This document shows, in pieces, positions 6,429 through 6,709 of a stretch of DNA of 6,709 nt. The translations under genes and the position numbers were made by a program. The stretch is from assembly GCA_018663485.1 (NCBI GenBank), contig JABJQI010000011.1, forward strand, positions 1 to 6,709. Reading direction: 5' to 3'. A model generated the notes under the pieces. It did not search any database. It saw only the letters and a program-made list of their open reading frames with translations, and was not told the origin of the DNA. This DNA comes from Opitutia bacterium (GTDB lineage Bacteria > Verrucomicrobiota > Verrucomicrobiia > Opitutales > Coraliomargaritaceae). The first letter of the stretch is position 1, and each line of letters opens with the position of its first letter.

Positions 6429-6685
6429 TAGGATGGATTCACCTCTGCCAAAATCTGATTCAGGACATCTTCGGTTAGGCCATTTGCAGCGGCTTTTTTG
6501 CTAAGATCCTTGGCGGATTGATCCAATTCCTGGAGTCGGATCTGACGCAGTTTTTCAAGGTCGCGCATCGGTATGAAGGCGCCCACTGCGCGGTTCTGTC
6601 GTTTTACGATGATGGGTTCGTGGCTGCCTTTATCGAGAAATTCGCCAAATTTAGTGCGGGCTTCAGTGGAGGACATTGTGATCAT
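6428..6685 (-). CDS. Phd/YefM family antitoxin
   Basis: Starting from the ATG at 6683-6685 it gives 85 residues beginning MITMSSTEARTKFGEFLD, the standard opening of the Phd/YefM DNA-binding fold, then EPIIVKRQNRAVGAFIPMRDLEKLR. The charged helical second half (about 45-85) is the expected toxin-binding part. The protein should neutralise the PIN toxin and repress the shared promoter. Longer (ATG 6701-6703, 91 residues) and shorter (ATG 6674-6676, 82 residues) starts exist. I prefer the middle one because MIT fits the family and because the longest would overlap a possible -10 element. No clear Shine-Dalgarno sequence precedes any of them. The stop overlaps the GTG of the toxin by one base. 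Confidence 0.9.
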   Translation of the reverse strand: MITMSSTEARTKFGEFLDKGSHEPIIVKRQNRAVGAFIPMRDLEKLRQIRLQELDQSAKDLSKKAAANGLTEDVLNQILAEVNPS

Positions 6686-6691
6686 AATGTC
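6672..6691. promoter_or_regulatory. 20-bp palindrome over the antitoxin start, candidate autoregulatory operator
   Basis: GACATTGTGA followed directly by TCATAATGTC pairs in nine of ten positions around the centre at 6681/6682. It contains two of the three candidate antitoxin start codons. A second, spaced inverted repeat, CATAATG (6683-6689) with CATTATG (6701-6707), shares one arm with it. Phd/YefM antitoxins bind short palindromes next to their promoter, so this is the natural operator candidate. Binding is inferred from location and symmetry. Confidence 0.6.
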
Positions 6692-6701
6692 TAAAATGTG
6701 C

Positions 6702-6707
6702 ATTATG
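6702..6707 (-). promoter_or_regulatory. Possible -10 element of the toxin-antitoxin promoter
   Basis: Read on the - strand this is CATAAT, five of six matches to TATAAT. Transcription would begin near 6695, about ten bases before the preferred antitoxin ATG, giving a very short leader. The -35 region lies beyond the window edge, so the promoter cannot be confirmed from this sequence. Confidence 0.3.
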
Positions 6708-6709
6708 GC

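Overview
The window looks like an ordinary bacterial chromosome segment of moderate GC, densely packed, with several overlapping stop/start junctions. Gene content fits a Gram-negative-type bacterium. The mid-50s GC feel, the missing Shine-Dalgarno sequences before nrdR and the HIT gene, and the style of the NrdR and FAD-enzyme proteins make me lean towards Verrucomicrobiota (Opitutae-like). That placement is a weak inference, not something the sequence proves.

Left part (1-1479, + strand) is housekeeping. It holds the last 28 codons of a TrpG/PabA-type glutamine amidotransferase, then the ribonucleotide-reductase repressor nrdR, then an unrecognised 158-residue protein that overlaps the end of nrdR by 14 nt, then a short HIT (HINT-type) nucleotide-binding hydrolase. 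A hairpin without a T-tract follows the HIT stop.

Middle part (1480-4399, + strand) is the most interesting. A plausible sigma70-type promoter leads into three genes with no spacing between them: a flavin-reductase-like FMN-binding protein, a complete cytoplasmic M20 (carboxypeptidase G2/ArgE/DapE-like) metallohydrolase, and a two-domain P-loop protein with a dethiobiotin-synthetase-like nucleotide loop, distantly reminiscent of the DUF1611 C-terminal domain. The stop/start overlaps (4 nt and 28 nt) and a near-perfect ribosome binding site before the third gene argue that they act together. One reading, an inference only, is an N-acylated amino acid or peptide pathway: the P-loop protein modifies a small molecule, the M20 enzyme hydrolyses an amide, and the flavoprotein does a redox step. 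I do not recognise the trio as a described system.

Right part (4592-6709, - strand, convergent with the middle operon) reads from the right edge leftwards. It carries a Phd/YefM-type antitoxin, a PIN-domain toxin whose GTG start overlaps the antitoxin stop, and a CrtI-like FAD-dependent oxidoreductase whose start overlaps the toxin stop by 8 nt. A near-perfect 20-bp palindrome covers the antitoxin start codons and is a good candidate autoregulatory operator. The redox enzyme may therefore be transcribed from a toxin-antitoxin promoter. No tRNA, rRNA, CRISPR array or insertion sequence was seen.
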